64,000 nucleotides of DNA, taken from positions 691,658 to 755,657 of the forward strand of contig NW_006281103.1 in assembly GCF_000203795.2 (NCBI RefSeq), given 5' to 3'. The DNA is from Batrachochytrium dendrobatidis JAM81 (lineage: Eukaryota > Chytridiomycota > Chytridiomycetes > Rhizophydiales). Each line of letters opens with the position of its first letter. Positions within the stretch are counted from its first letter, which is position 1. This document shows positions 35,440-46,781 of the stretch, piece by piece. The notes under the pieces were generated by a model. It did not search any database and was not told the origin of the DNA. It saw only the letters and a list, made by a program, of their open reading frames with translations. Position numbers and translations under genes: made by a program.

Positions 35440-38400
35440 ATGACCACTCAAGCGATTTATCAGATGTTGGCTGCAACAGTACAGGCTGATCCTGTTGTTC
35501 GCAAGCAGGGAGAGTCTGCATTGAGTGATGTATGTGTTTTATACTGTCAGTTTTATCAATCTGTTGTTTTTGGATTTCTAATGCATGGCTTTGTATTGAT
35601 TTAACCATCATCAGTGCTCTTCCCAGTCTGGGTTTCTGTCTTCTCTTTTGCAAATCACTCTGGTTCCAGAGTCTGATCACGCAGTTCAACAAGCAGGTGT
35701 GTTTCTCTGTTTCTGACAAGCCATCTTTTGTATTTGCAATCATTATTTGCTTGAAATAGACATTGTACTTTCCCACTAGATATTCTCTTTTCTTTAAAAC
35801 ACACCTTCCATTATATGGTATTGTCAAGATCATGTAAACATTTGTTCAGTTTATACAAAACTATGCAAGAATCACTAAAGAATTTAGCAAACAATCATTC
35901 TATAAGATTGGCTGTTTACTACACTTTGATTTTATTGTATTCCATTTTACGTAAACACGACTTGAATAGAACAATTTATCAATCCTGATCTGCTTGAATT
36001 TGAATAGGCGCTATTTACTTTAAAAATAAAGTTTCTCGTTCTTGGGAAACTTCCTCTGAAACTCAGATTGCTTTAGAGGACAAGACCTGGGTCAAGCAAC
36101 ATATTATTTCTGCCATATCGTCTACTAATGCACTAATCAGGTATGGCTTTATCTTGTATTGCTTGGGTACTGTGATACTGGAGGTGTGATGAAAATATTA
36201 TCCATTTTTGGAGCCGAACAAAACCATGGACTACCGTTTTGGTACCCTTTTGCCATGTGGGCCTTTTATGTCATAGTTACACTGATCTCCAGTATCACAT
36301 TTACTTGATTGCAAATAATTCAAGCGATTTTTTTATCGGTATAGCATACTAATCTGTGCATTCTGTTTAGAGCGCAGCTTCTGACTGCACTTTCAATTAT
36401 TTTGGAATCCGATTTCCGTTTTGGAGTTTGGCCAGAGCTTCTACCAACAGTAAAGAGCATGTTGGCCATGGATCAACCACAAAATGTCATTTATTCTGGC
36501 TTGCTAATATTTCTTGAGCTAGTCAAGGCATTTCAGTATGTCTGTCGTTGAAAGGACTCTGTACTTTAATTTATTACCATATTTAATAACAATATTCTTT
36601 ATTATTTTCAACATTTATTATTATATCTTGCATTGGTCTGGATCTATTGTGTTTACATTCTGGCTACGCTTTGTAATGTATCAGATGGGTCTCTCCAAAT
36701 GCTCGTGCCCCACTGCATCCCGTCATCGCCGACATGTTTCCAATTTTGCTCGCTACTGCAATCAACATCAAGCCGCATCTGACAACAAGCATCGAGGCAA
36801 CCACAATGGCAAAAACAATTATCAAGATATATAATTGTTCAATTAGAGTATGTATATGCATCCAATTTTTACAATTATAAAGGTATCTGTATTTGGCATG
36901 ATCTATTGTCAAAGTTGCTGATCCTGCTGGTTTTTACATGACTAGCTTGAGATCTGCGAAGCCCAGCAAGACCTTGAGTCGCTTATTCCGTGGGGTTCCC
37001 TTTTCGTAGACATTATTGAGCTGCAGCTTCCAGCTGGCGCACTTTCTATGCCTGAAGATAAGGACGAGCGTCAAAAACATTCGTGGTGGAAACTCAAAAA
37101 GTGGGCGTACCAATGCCTCAATACTCTTTTTGGAAGGTACGTTTAAATCAGTTTTAAAATGGGTTTAGTAGCCAATTTGTAAGAGTTTGTGATAAGATCA
37201 AATTCAATGATAATCTTTGTGTACTAACATGCGTTGATTTCCTCGGGTTTATAGATACGGTTCTGCAAAACCAGAAAAGCGATATGCAGCGTTTTCAAAA
37301 ATGTTTGCCGTCAACTTTGCACCAAAGATTCTAGAATGTTTTCTTCGCCAAATCCAATTGCTGGTTCAAGGGATGTGGATGTCAGACCGTGCAAAACAGC
37401 ATCTTGCTGCGTTTTTGGAACACTGGTGAGCTAAAATAGTTGTACCATTGTTCACATGTTAGTGATTTGTATTATTATACTAGCCTTTCAAATGTTTTAA
37501 CATGAATCATGCATTGACAACTACTAGTGTGAAGCGAAAGGCTACATGGTCAATTCTCAAAGATCATTTGCCAATGATAGTTACACACTTTATCTTCCCA
37601 CTCATGTGTTTCTCTCCTCAGGATGAAGAACTGTGGCAAGACAATCCTGTAGACTACATTCATAAAAAGGTTGATCCTCCCATGGATGACTTCAAAAGTC
37701 CTGTCGTAGCTGCCGCACAACTTCTTGTCGCCATTTGCCAGGATCGTTTTAAGCAAGCATTTGTATCTGTTGTTACCATTATCAATGAGATTCTTGCCCA
37801 ATATGATGCTACTCCAGCAGAATCTAGAAATCCTTGTCACAAATACGGTATTTTGAATATGATGGCATGCCTTGTAGAGGAAGCTTTAAATGAGCGGTCA
37901 CCTATTCGCGGCGGAATGGAAACCTTTTTGATTACCCACGTTGTTCCAGAAACCACCAGCACGTTTCCGTTCCTTCGTGCAAGAGCTTGTGATACGCTTT
38001 TAAAATTTTCATCTGAAATGGAATATGAAGATCCAAATCATTTAGAATATACCTTCAAGCATATCCTTGCATGCCTAAAAGATCCAGAACTGCCTGTTCG
38101 TGTTGAGGCATCTTTAGCCCTCTCTCCGTTTTTCCGGTACCCACAAATCCACGAAGCCATGAAACCACATGCAGTAGAAATCATGCAAGGGCTCATGGAG
38201 CTAACTAATGAGATTGATATGGATACACTCACTCATGTAATGGATCAGCTAGTGTTTGAATACTCTGAACAACTGGCTCCGTTTGCAGTTCAGCTTGCTA
38301 CCCAGCTTTGCAGCACATTTATGCGCATTATGAGCGATACTAATTTTACCAACGAAGATGACTTTGATTTGGATGAGGCAGAGGACAAGACAATGGCTGC

Positions 38401-39827
38401 CATGGGTGTACTTAAAACCATATCTTCTTTGATCCTATCTGTGGAGGGATCTCCCGTAATCTTGGCTGAAGTCGATAAAGTCATTTCTCCAGCTGTTGTT
38501 TTTGTATTGGAAAACTGCATTCTTGGTAAGTTGAGCTTCACTCCATTTTCCAACTTGAATAACAATTGAGTACACGACAGTTTGTTTATGATCCTATTTG
38601 ATACTGCTGGATTCTTATACTTTTTGTTGATTTGGTGTATTTTTGTTCAATTCAGATTTATACGAAGAGATTTTCGAGATTATCGAGACGGCCACGTTTT
38701 GTTCAAAATCCATTTCTGAAACCCTGTGGAAGCTTTTTCCTTTGATATACAAGACTTTCCAATCTGATGCCTTTGACTATTTTCAAGAAATTTCACCTTC
38801 GCTGCACAACTATGTAATATACGGCAAAGAAGTGCTGGTTCAATCCAAGGAACATCGGAATATGATTTTTGACATTGCATGGCGTATTTTTCATGGTGGA
38901 TCAGGAGTAGGCGAGTCGGACCGAGTCAGAGCATGTCAATTACTTGAGATTATGATGCTACACCTTCGTGAGCACATGGACGAGTTTATTCCAAAATGTC
39001 TTGAAGTTGCATATGGAACACTTTCGCCTCAACCTACAAAGTCTGATGTAAAACCAGCTTTGAAATATGCCAAGACTCCTGCTCTTCGTGTTCATGCCAT
39101 TGAGATTGTGGCGAATGCATTGTTTTACAATCCCAAACTTGCATTGGGACTACTAGAGCAATCCGGATGGACTTCGACGTTCTTTGAGTTGTGGTTCCAT
39201 AATTTGGAGTACTTTACAAGAGTTCATGATAAACGTCTTACCATTCTGGCCTTGTCGGCAATTTTAAACTTTATATGCAATGACACAATGTGTCCGCCCT
39301 CTATGCAAACCACATGGATCCACCTTTTCAAAGGTATGTTGAAAGGGTTTGAAGGATTTAGCAAGGCACTAGAAGATCGGACGCGAGAACAGCGTGTTGC
39401 TGATGGAGAGGAGAAGGGTGATGATGATGACGAAGTGGAAGTGGAAGACGAGGGTAATTATCTCAATGATGATGTATCTGACGATGAGGATGATCTTGAG
39501 ACGCTTGCTAGAAATGCAGCTGAATATCGAACGACAACACACTCTGGTGAAAAAGGAGAGGATGACGTGGCTGATGATGAATCAGACGATAATTGGAGCG
39601 TAGATGGTATGATGATGGAAGATGTATACTTTACAACGTATCTAGACGAAGTGAATGTGTTTGTGCAATTCGAGGCGTTGATGACGAGGCTTGTGCAAAC
39701 AGGACGGGCAGCAATACTGGATACTGAGCTGACTGCAGAACAGAAGGAGCAAGTGCGATCAATTCTTAGCACTGCTTCAGTAACAGGGCCCAAAAGCACA
39801 GTAGCTGAAGCAGCCGCCAGTCAATGA
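35440..39827 (+). CDS. importin-7/8 type karyopherin beta (Nmd5/Sxm1 family)
   Basis: Nuclear import receptors of this group carry ribosomal proteins, TFIIS and other cargo, and dock Ran-GTP through HEAT repeats. Start ATG 35440 (MTTQAIYQMLAATVQADPVVRKQ) and stop 39825-39827; about ten exons. Importin-N landmarks are AIYFKNKVSRSW (near 36015) and WVKQHIISAI. HEAT blocks continue with RYGSAKPEKRYAAFSKMF (near 37255), CFSPQDEELWQDNPVDYIHKK, FPFLRARACDTLLKFSS, and LKDPELPVRVEASLALSPFF. The acidic loop DEDDFDLDEAED-type and a C-terminal Asp/Glu stretch (EKGDDDDEVEVEDEG) are typical of the importin-7/8 group. Intron 2 (about 35697-36007) contains a fragment resembling the TIR repeat end at 35940-35962. 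Human importins 7 and 8 and yeast Nmd5/Sxm1 cannot be told apart here. Confidence 0.93.
35936..35966. repeat. possible fragment of the TIR repeat end in an importin intron
   Basis: CCATTTTACGTAAACACGAC near 35942 matches the inverted terminal consensus of the repeat family closely. No matching left end was found in the same intron, so this may be a solo end, a decayed copy or chance. Confidence 0.35.
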
Positions 39828-39873
39828 GTTTATTAGGGTCTAACTTGCCATCGCGAATGTTTAATTTTAAACC

Positions 39874-40223
39874 AATGTTGGGTATTCATACAAGAATTCA
39901 ATGAATACATGTTGAATTCGATTGTTACCATTGCATTTATCTTGATGATTTATATCAACTTTTGGTTTCTTGAATCAGAACGCGAATGTATGAGTTTAGA
40001 ATACAATAAGGATGAATTTGAAAACAGTCGAACCAATATCTGGTGATTGTGCAGTATACGGCTATACCAAAAGATAATCCTAGCTGAAAACTGTAGTTTG
40101 TATAATGGTCGTATCTGAATAAAAGTATGTTGAATAGGAAATCACAAATATTTCATTTTTTATTCCAAAGCGAAACAGGAAATCACTGCGAGATAAAGTG
40201 TTCCATTTTACGTGAATACGGCC
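39874..40223. mobile_element. TIR repeat family, copy D (abuts glucosidase I start)
   Basis: The right end, CCATTTTACGTGAATACGGC ending near 40222, is the clearest terminal repeat in the window. The interior has TTTCTTGAATCAGAACGCGA in common with copy B and ATCACTGCGAGATAAAGTG in common with copies A and G. The left end is weak (GGGTATTCATACAAG near 39879). It fills nearly the whole gap between importin and GCS1. Confidence 0.6.
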
Positions 40224-43181
40224 ATGATTGCAATGGTAGGATTTTCATTATCGCTGCTGTGGATGGGATTGCTAGCGAGTATCACTGCTGCTACACAGAC
40301 AGAGTATTCTCACATGGATACTTCCGTTAAACGAGCTCACAATGCCAGTTTACTCTGGGGAACTTACCGTCCTAATCTATATTTTGGTGCTCGTTCTCGC
40401 ACTCCAGAAACTGTGCTGGCAGGTCTTATGTGGTTTGGTATATCCAATCTAGCCAGCAAACCTTGGGATAATATTCGTCATTCTTGTGAGCAAGATGCTG
40501 GTCTTGCTGGCTATGCTTGGAATAAACACTCTGGTCGTAATTTTGGTGATCAAACCATCATCGATAAAACAAACAATGTTTCGATTCGAACTCAGTTTCT
40601 CAAATCTGCCGATGGCACTGACTGGACTGTTCGCATTTCAGGCACTCCTTTACCTGATTCAACCACTGCGGATATCTCGCTGTTATTCTATGCCGGACTG
40701 GACGGTCAGGGTGAAATCACTCTTGATTCATACAAGACGCCTTCCCATCAATCTGACACGGATGAGGATCATCACAATCGTATTGCTAGACCATTGCCAC
40801 TTATGGTCAATGGCCATACTCCTCTTCTTGGTAATTTTGGGCTTGTGTTTCATCAAGACCCTGCATCCAAGAATGCTCCGCCGCCTATTAGTTCTACTGC
40901 CGCTGCCATGAACTTGCCAGATCTACGCGATCCTGTGTTGATCAAGTTGGCACTGCCTGAAGATCAAGTCTGGAACATCAAGGATCATGTCCGCAATCTC
41001 TTGATACAGAATGCACAAACACTGATTTCTACTTATTCAAAAACACAGCAATCGAATATACCTTTGCAAAACCTACTTCATCTGGGAAAGAATTCTCCAC
41101 TAGACGCTCCAGGCAACATTGCACTCTACCAGCAGACTTTTCGTTCACCATTTTCTATCGATATTGCGTTTTTATCAAACCCAGACACATCTCATAAAAG
41201 TCCTATTTCCCGGGAAGATATTGACTCTAGTGTTGGCTCCAAACTCAGTCACTCGCTCATTAATGCAGAGTCTCAGTTTGATGTACGATTTGAAAATACT
41301 TTTCATCTTGCAGAACGTGGGTTTTCTGAGAGTGAGATCGGGTTTGGGAAAATGTTACTAAGCAACATGATTGGAGGAATGGGGTAAGTGATTGCAGTAT
41401 TGGGTGATTTATTGTTTTGACATGATTGTTTTTTATGAAAAACAATTTCTTGCCAGATTATATCTTGACCATTTTTGACATTTTGACGCCGATTGTTTTG
41501 TATATCATTAGTTATTTCCATGGAACAAGCATGGTTGATCGCGCTTGGATGGGTCTGAATGGTAAAGAATTGATAGACTATCTTCCAGATGAAGATTTAG
41601 ATGACGGGGAAGAGGATGATTATTTTGAGGGATCGGTGTCCCAAGCACCTCGACCCAATCCTAAACTAGAAGGACCAACCAGTCTTTTTACCGATGTGCC
41701 TAGCCGTCCGTTTTTTCCACGAGGATTTTTTTGGGATTCTGGTTTCCATCAGCATCTGATTGGTGTATGGGATAATGATCTCAGTCTGGATGTAATCCAA
41801 AGTTGGGCCTCACTTATTGATGAAGATGGGTGGGTTGCTCGTGAACAGATTCTTGGTGATGAGCCAAGAAGCAAAGTTCCCGAGGAATTTCAGATACAGT
41901 ATCCTCATTTTGCCAATCCGCCTACTCTCATTACAGCATTGATGCGTTACATGAATCGGTTAAAGACTGGTCGAAATAGTATGGAAAGTGGTGACTCTTT
42001 TATGTTTGGTGGTAAGTGTAAAATGGTGAATGTTTTTCTGCAATAAGGATTAATGATGCACTGGACAAGTAGATTATAAAACAATTTTTTAACTTGAATG
42101 GATTGTAAAAGGGGTAGAATTGGACAATCCTTTATTCTTGGCAAACTATCACATTACTTCCAAGCACGCTGCTACCACTTATCTTGGAACCATATACCCG
42201 AGTTTTAAAAGACAGTATCAATGGTTTCGTCGTATGCAATGGGGACAAATTACAGAATGGGGTAGATCGTCGACAAGTCAAGAAGCATATAGATGGCGTG
42301 GACGCAAGGGAATTCATACGCTTACTAGTGGTGAGTTGAGAGATGAATCTGTCAATGATTGTTTTTGCGATTGCATGCTAATTCTTGGTGACGATTGCAA
42401 TTTCAATGGGCAGGACTGGACGACTATCCTCGAAGCACTGAGCCACACGCAGGAGAGTTGCATGTGGATCTGCTCTGCTGGATGGCACTGTATTCTAAAA
42501 CGCTTGGTGCCATTTCCCAGGAATTGGGTATGGACGAAGACGCGGCCTTGTTTGATAAACAGCACAAAGATATGCTTTTATCTTTAGAAGAGCTTCACTG
42601 GGATGAAAGCTCTCAAACCTATACCGATCTGTCTGTAAATGCGCAGGGACAATCTTACCATGTTGTACACAAGGGATATATTAGTTTGTTTCCAATGATG
42701 CTTGGACTTCTTGAACACGATTCACAGCATCTTGGAGCCATTCTAGACTTGGTAGAAAGTGAGCGCGATATTTGGACTCCATATGGCATTGCGTCCTTGT
42801 CCAAATCCGATCCATATTTTGGAACAGGAGAAAACTATTGGCGCGGACCGATTTGGATAAACATGAACTATTTGACATTGCAGTCTCTTTTCAAGGTAAT
42901 TATTTGATTGAAATTGTAGTATTGATGCAACACTAATTATTAGTTTTGATGGTGTGTTGAATTACTAGAACTACATGAACAAGCCTGGACCATACCAGCA
43001 GCAAGCTCAGCGGATCTACAAAAATCTGCGAGCCAACGTCATCAAGAATGTGCACGAAGAATATGTGAAAACAGGATATGTGTGGGAACAGTACGGAGCA
43101 ACTCATGGAGAAGGCAAACGATCTCATCCCTTCACAGGCTGGACAGCGTTGGTGTTGCTGATCATGTCTGAAGACTATTAA
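40224..43181 (+). CDS. CWH41: mannosyl-oligosaccharide glucosidase (glucosidase I, GH63)
   Basis: This ER type II membrane or luminal enzyme trims the terminal alpha-1,2-glucose from the Glc3Man9GlcNAc2 N-glycan. Exons 40224-41383, 41512-42011, 42112-42330, 42414-42895 and 42969-43181 total 2574 nt (857 aa), close to yeast Cwh41. A signal-anchor helix (MVGFSLSLLWMGLLASITAA) follows the ATG. GH63 landmarks are LLWGTYRPNLYFGARSR, FFPRGFFWDSGFHQHLIG, WVAREQILGDEPRSKVP, DDYPRSTEPHAGELHVDLLCWM, GENYWRGPIWINMNYL and the C-terminal EQYGATHGEGKRSHPFTGWTA. No earlier in-frame ATG exists. The start codon sits directly against the end of repeat copy D, so promoter and leader must come from the element or beyond it. 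Confidence 0.96.
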
Positions 43182-43188
43182 TAAATCA

Positions 43189-43196
43189 TCACGTGA
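43189..43196. promoter_or_regulatory. TCACGTGA palindrome upstream of porin
   Basis: This perfect palindrome lies 54 bp before the porin ATG and only 8 bp after the glucosidase I stop codon, in a 68-bp gap between two genes on the same strand. Core promoter function is inferred from position. Confidence 0.55.
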
Positions 43197-43249
43197 GAAC
43201 TGACCAAGAATGATGAATTGGCATTTTATTTTTCTACCTCAACCACATC

Positions 43250-45692
43250 ATGTCCTTTGTTCCTCCCAACTTCTCTGATATCGGCAAATCTGCCAACGAC
43301 TTGCTTGGAAAAGACTACCCAGTTGGCTCCGCCAAGCTTGAAGTCAACACCACCACTCCCAATGGCATTGTAAGCTGCTATGTGTAATTCTAAAATGTGG
43401 CTGATTATAAGACTGTTGCTTGCCAATGTAGATGCATGACATAGATCAGTCCCTTGACTTTCTGTTATGGGATTGTCAGCATTTGTAAAATAAATACTCT
43501 GTCATGTCTATCACTACTACCACCCCTGCATAACCTGCCGATTCTGCTCCCATTTGGGGTTCTTGATCTGTGGTCACATGTCTGGTTTTTCATAGAAGCT
43601 GTAAACAGCTGGACATTCACTCTATCAGTTGGTCAAGTAGATACTAACCAGTGGGTGTGTTTTATTATTTTGATTAGAAATTCACTGTCACTGGAAACAA
43701 GGATAACAAATCTGGTTTGATTGGATCAGATCTCAAGGCCAAATATGTCGACAAACCCCGTGGTAGGTTTTTATTGCCACAACCTGTATCCACGTAAAAT
43801 GGAGTACTGGTATTGCTACTTTTATTTTGTATTGGGATATACAGTGGTTAAATTCCCATTACACTTGTTGGACTTGTCACTTTCAATCCTTTCGATACAT
43901 TGTTTATTATGTGATGCACACAGTCCAACTAGTTTTGGATGTGTCGTTTCCTCACCTGATATAACCACACATTGTACGATCATCAGATTCATACATTGTG
44001 ATTCAGATGTTGAACTTGACTGTTTTGATATTGTCAATCACACTACAAATCACTATTACTGTACCCTGAATCTTGTACGCTTGCAATCTGATTCAAGGGA
44101 ACATGGATTGCAACTGCCGTATTCATGCAGTCATTAATGTATAGTTGGAGATTGAGCGAGTGTCAAGTATGGGGTTTACTGTAATGTGAATACTGTTTTA
44201 AACATGTGTTTCAAACGCAATACTGTCCAGTAACAATCAGTTTCATGTAACAACTGGTCTATTTACTATACATGTTGGCTTGATGTTATATTCTACGCGA
44301 ATACACCTATAATTCAATACTCGGATGATTTCAATCTAATTTTTTATATTTCTAGGCCTTTCTTTCACCGAGACTTGGACCACTACCAATGTTCTTGGAG
44401 CTGAGCTTGAGCTTGAAAACTCTCTTGCTAAAGGTCTCAAGCTTAGCCTTGTTGGTTCTCTTCTTCCCGATAAGGGGTAAGTTCATCTGAAGTTTACATG
44501 TTTGAATCAATAGTGTGCATTGCTCATATATTTCACTTGCTAACCATGCATGATATTATTCATTTTTCAGCACCAAGCATGCCAAGGCTGGTGTAGAGTA
44601 CAAGCAAGACTATGTCTTTACCCGTACTAGCCTCGATCTCTTTAAAGGTCCTACTATTCTTGCCGATGCTGTCGTTGGTAACAATGGTTTCTTTGCTGGT
44701 GGTGAAGTTGCCTACGATGTTTCCGATGCCAAGGTCAACAAGTACTGTGCTTCTCTCGGCTACATTGCTCCCTTGTACTCTGTTTCTCTTCTTGCGTGAG
44801 TATTCATTTGTATAGTAACCTAGTTTTGCCATGGTTGAATTCATTATTGCCACAACTGTATCCACGTAAAATGGAGTACTGGTATTGCTACTTTTATTTT
44901 GTATTGGGATATACAGTGGTTAAATTCCCATTACACTTGTTGGACTTGTCACTTTCAATCCTTTCGATACATTGTTTATTATGTGATGCACACAGTCCAA
45001 CTAGTTTTGGATGTGTCGTTTCCTCACCTGATATAACCACACATTGTACGATCATCAGATTCATACATTGTGATTCAGATGTTGAACTTGACTGTTTTGA
45101 TATTGTCAATCACACTACAAATCACTATTACTGTACCCTGAATCTTGTACGCTTGCAATCTGATTCAAGGGAACATAGATTGCAACTGCTGTATTCATGC
45201 AGTCATCAATGTATAGTTTGGATTGAACGAGTGTCAAGTATGGGGTTTACTGTAATGTGAATACTGTTTTAAACATGTGTTTCATGTAACAACTGGTCTA
45301 TTTACTATACATGTTGGTTTGATGTTGTATTCAACGCGAATACACCTATAATTAGGTAAACTATCTAACCGATTCTTTTTTTTAGTGCCAATAAGCTTTC
45401 TCTTTTCACTGCATCTTATCACCACCGTGTGAACAATGAGGTCGAGGCTGCTGCCAAGGCTACATGGAACAAGGCTACTGACTCCTCTGTTGCTATTGAA
45501 GTTGGTACAAAGTACGCTCTTGATCGTGATGCTTTCCTCAAGGCCAAGGTTGACAATACCGGCCGTCTTGGTCTTGGTTACACTCAGGTTCTCCGTCCTG
45601 GCATTAAACTTGCTCTTGGCGGTCTTTTTGACACCACTCGTCTTCAAGCTGATGTCCACAAAGTTGGTTTCTCTCTTACTTTTGAGGCATAA
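43250..45692 (+). CDS. POR1: mitochondrial outer-membrane porin (VDAC)
   Basis: VDAC is the beta-barrel channel for metabolites in the mitochondrial outer membrane. Five exons, 43250-43369, 43678-43762, 44356-44476, 44571-44795 and 45386-45692, total 858 nt (285 aa), the normal family length. The protein starts MSFVPPNFSDIGKSANDLL, the amphipathic N-terminal helix. It continues with alternating strands such as FTVTGNKDNKSGLIGSDLKAKY, LSFTETWTTTNVLGAELELE and LYSVSLLAANKLSLFTASYHH, and closes with LALGGLFDTTRLQADVHKVGFSLTF, which has the eukaryotic porin signature character. Introns 3 (43763-44355) and 5 (44796-45385), each about 590 nt, are far longer than other introns here because each holds a near-identical repeat copy. 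The E-box palindrome precedes the gene. Confidence 0.96.
43771..44314. mobile_element. TIR repeat family, copy E (porin intron 3)
   Basis: About 544 bp, nearly identical to copy F for its whole length. It begins TTATTGCCACAACCTGTATC, with CACGTAAAAT just after, and ends with CTACGCGAATACACCTATAA; the ends are imperfect inverted repeats. It carries 32 extra bases absent from copy F. Small open frames inside are shared by both copies simply because the DNA is shared. Confidence 0.8.
44844..45353. mobile_element. TIR repeat family, copy F (porin intron 5)
   Basis: About 510 bp in the same orientation as copy E, differing at only a handful of positions. The stretch between the two GTTTCA words of copy E (near 44211 and 44243) is missing, as if deleted by recombination between these 6-bp direct repeats. 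The copy lies wholly within the intron and leaves the splice sites intact. Confidence 0.8.
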
Positions 45693-45909
45693 TGCATTTT
45701 TAGCAGATCGAGCATTTACTTGACTACTTTTACTCACCTGCATGGCATGTCTTACTTGGCAACCTTTTTCAAGGTGCTTGTATCAGCCACGACCAGTAAA
45801 CCCAAGTTATTTTGCAAAGAAATAAACAGGGTTGACTATTTGAACGCAGTATTAGTTTTTATTGCCAAGTTGGACAGTAAGATTACGATTGTTTTTTGTT
45901 TTGTGCAAA

Positions 45910-46677
45910 TCAAGATTGATGCTCGATACTGCCATCATGCTTGTGTTGCATAATCTTTACCTGTCGGACATGTGTGTCTTTACCACCTTGATGGTTTGAA
46001 AGTACGAGTAGCTGCAGCATAAATGCTTTAATGGGTCTACAGACCATTAGAACAAGTTGATGTTGATTTTCATGACATGGAGTGATACGAGTTGATTGGA
46101 ATCATGGTTCAGCAATAGACTTGAATAGTATCAATGTTTTATTAATGTAACAACTTACGGTTTGTCAGGATCGCTGACTAGAATATCGATCCAGCCAGAT
46201 GGTTCGTTCAGTTCAAGCTGGCTGATTTGATATAAATCTTGAACACGGTTTCCTACACGCAATGCTATTTGACGAGGTGTATAGCTTTCATCCTGTTTAA
46301 AATCCAAATAAACTGATACTTGAGCAATTGCCCAGCACTTGTGAAAGTACATGTTGATATAGTGTGGTTGAGGTCCATCTGATCTGATCAAGATATTAAA
46401 TTTTGTTTGAATTAGTCTTGAAACCATGACATTGGTATACGCAGTGATTCAACAACACTCGACTCAACTGCCAATATGTATCCAAGTTTCCATCGTGCAG
46501 TCGATCCACACCAAAAGCCTCTTTATTTGAAGACAAGGACCATTTTGCAAGAGAAGAAATGTCCTTGAGCTCACTTGGATTCCAGCTTTTACTCAAAGGT
46601 GAAAACTGGACAGAATTGTCGTTTGACTCGCTTCGCAGTCTGACAATCAATCTCGTTTCGTCGTTCGTGTTGGCCAT
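45910..46677 (-). CDS. APC10: anaphase-promoting complex subunit 10 (DOC domain)
   Basis: APC10/Doc1 is the substrate co-receptor of the APC/C ubiquitin ligase and binds D-box degrons together with Cdc20 or Cdh1. Three exons, 46677-46469, 46383-46159 and 46036-45910, total 561 nt (186 aa), the same length as human APC10. The DOC jelly-roll is clear: AKWSLSSNKEAFGVDRLHDG, NLDTYWQSDGPQPHYIN, YLDFKQDESYTPRQIALRVG, LELNEPSGWIDI and MLQLLVLSNHQGGKDTHVRQ, followed by VKIM. The conserved C-terminal Ile-Arg tail that docks to Cdc27 in other species is not seen; this protein ends in GSIEHQS instead. It diverges from DDB1, another ubiquitin ligase component, with 104 bp between start codons. Confidence 0.94.
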
Positions 46678-46781
46678 AAAGAACAGTCTTTGTTTGAGTG
46701 TTTGAGTTGGTCCTTTGTTCCTGAGGACATGTTTAATATCTGTTAATTCAATCTCAACGCATTGCTGTTTGCCAACTCTTG
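46678..46781. promoter_or_regulatory. divergent APC10/DDB1 promoter
   Basis: Only 104 bp separate the two start codons, so both core promoters must overlap. It is AT-rich with TTTGTTTGAGTGTTTGAG-like repeats at its left side. No CACGTG palindrome is present. Confidence 0.5.

Noticed and set aside
43721..44137. Open frame of 138 codons inside porin intron 3, with a twin of 154 codons at 44796-45260
   Set aside because: The two share sequence only because the host repeat is duplicated. Neither resembles a protein family, they begin in different contexts, and both lie inside spliced introns.
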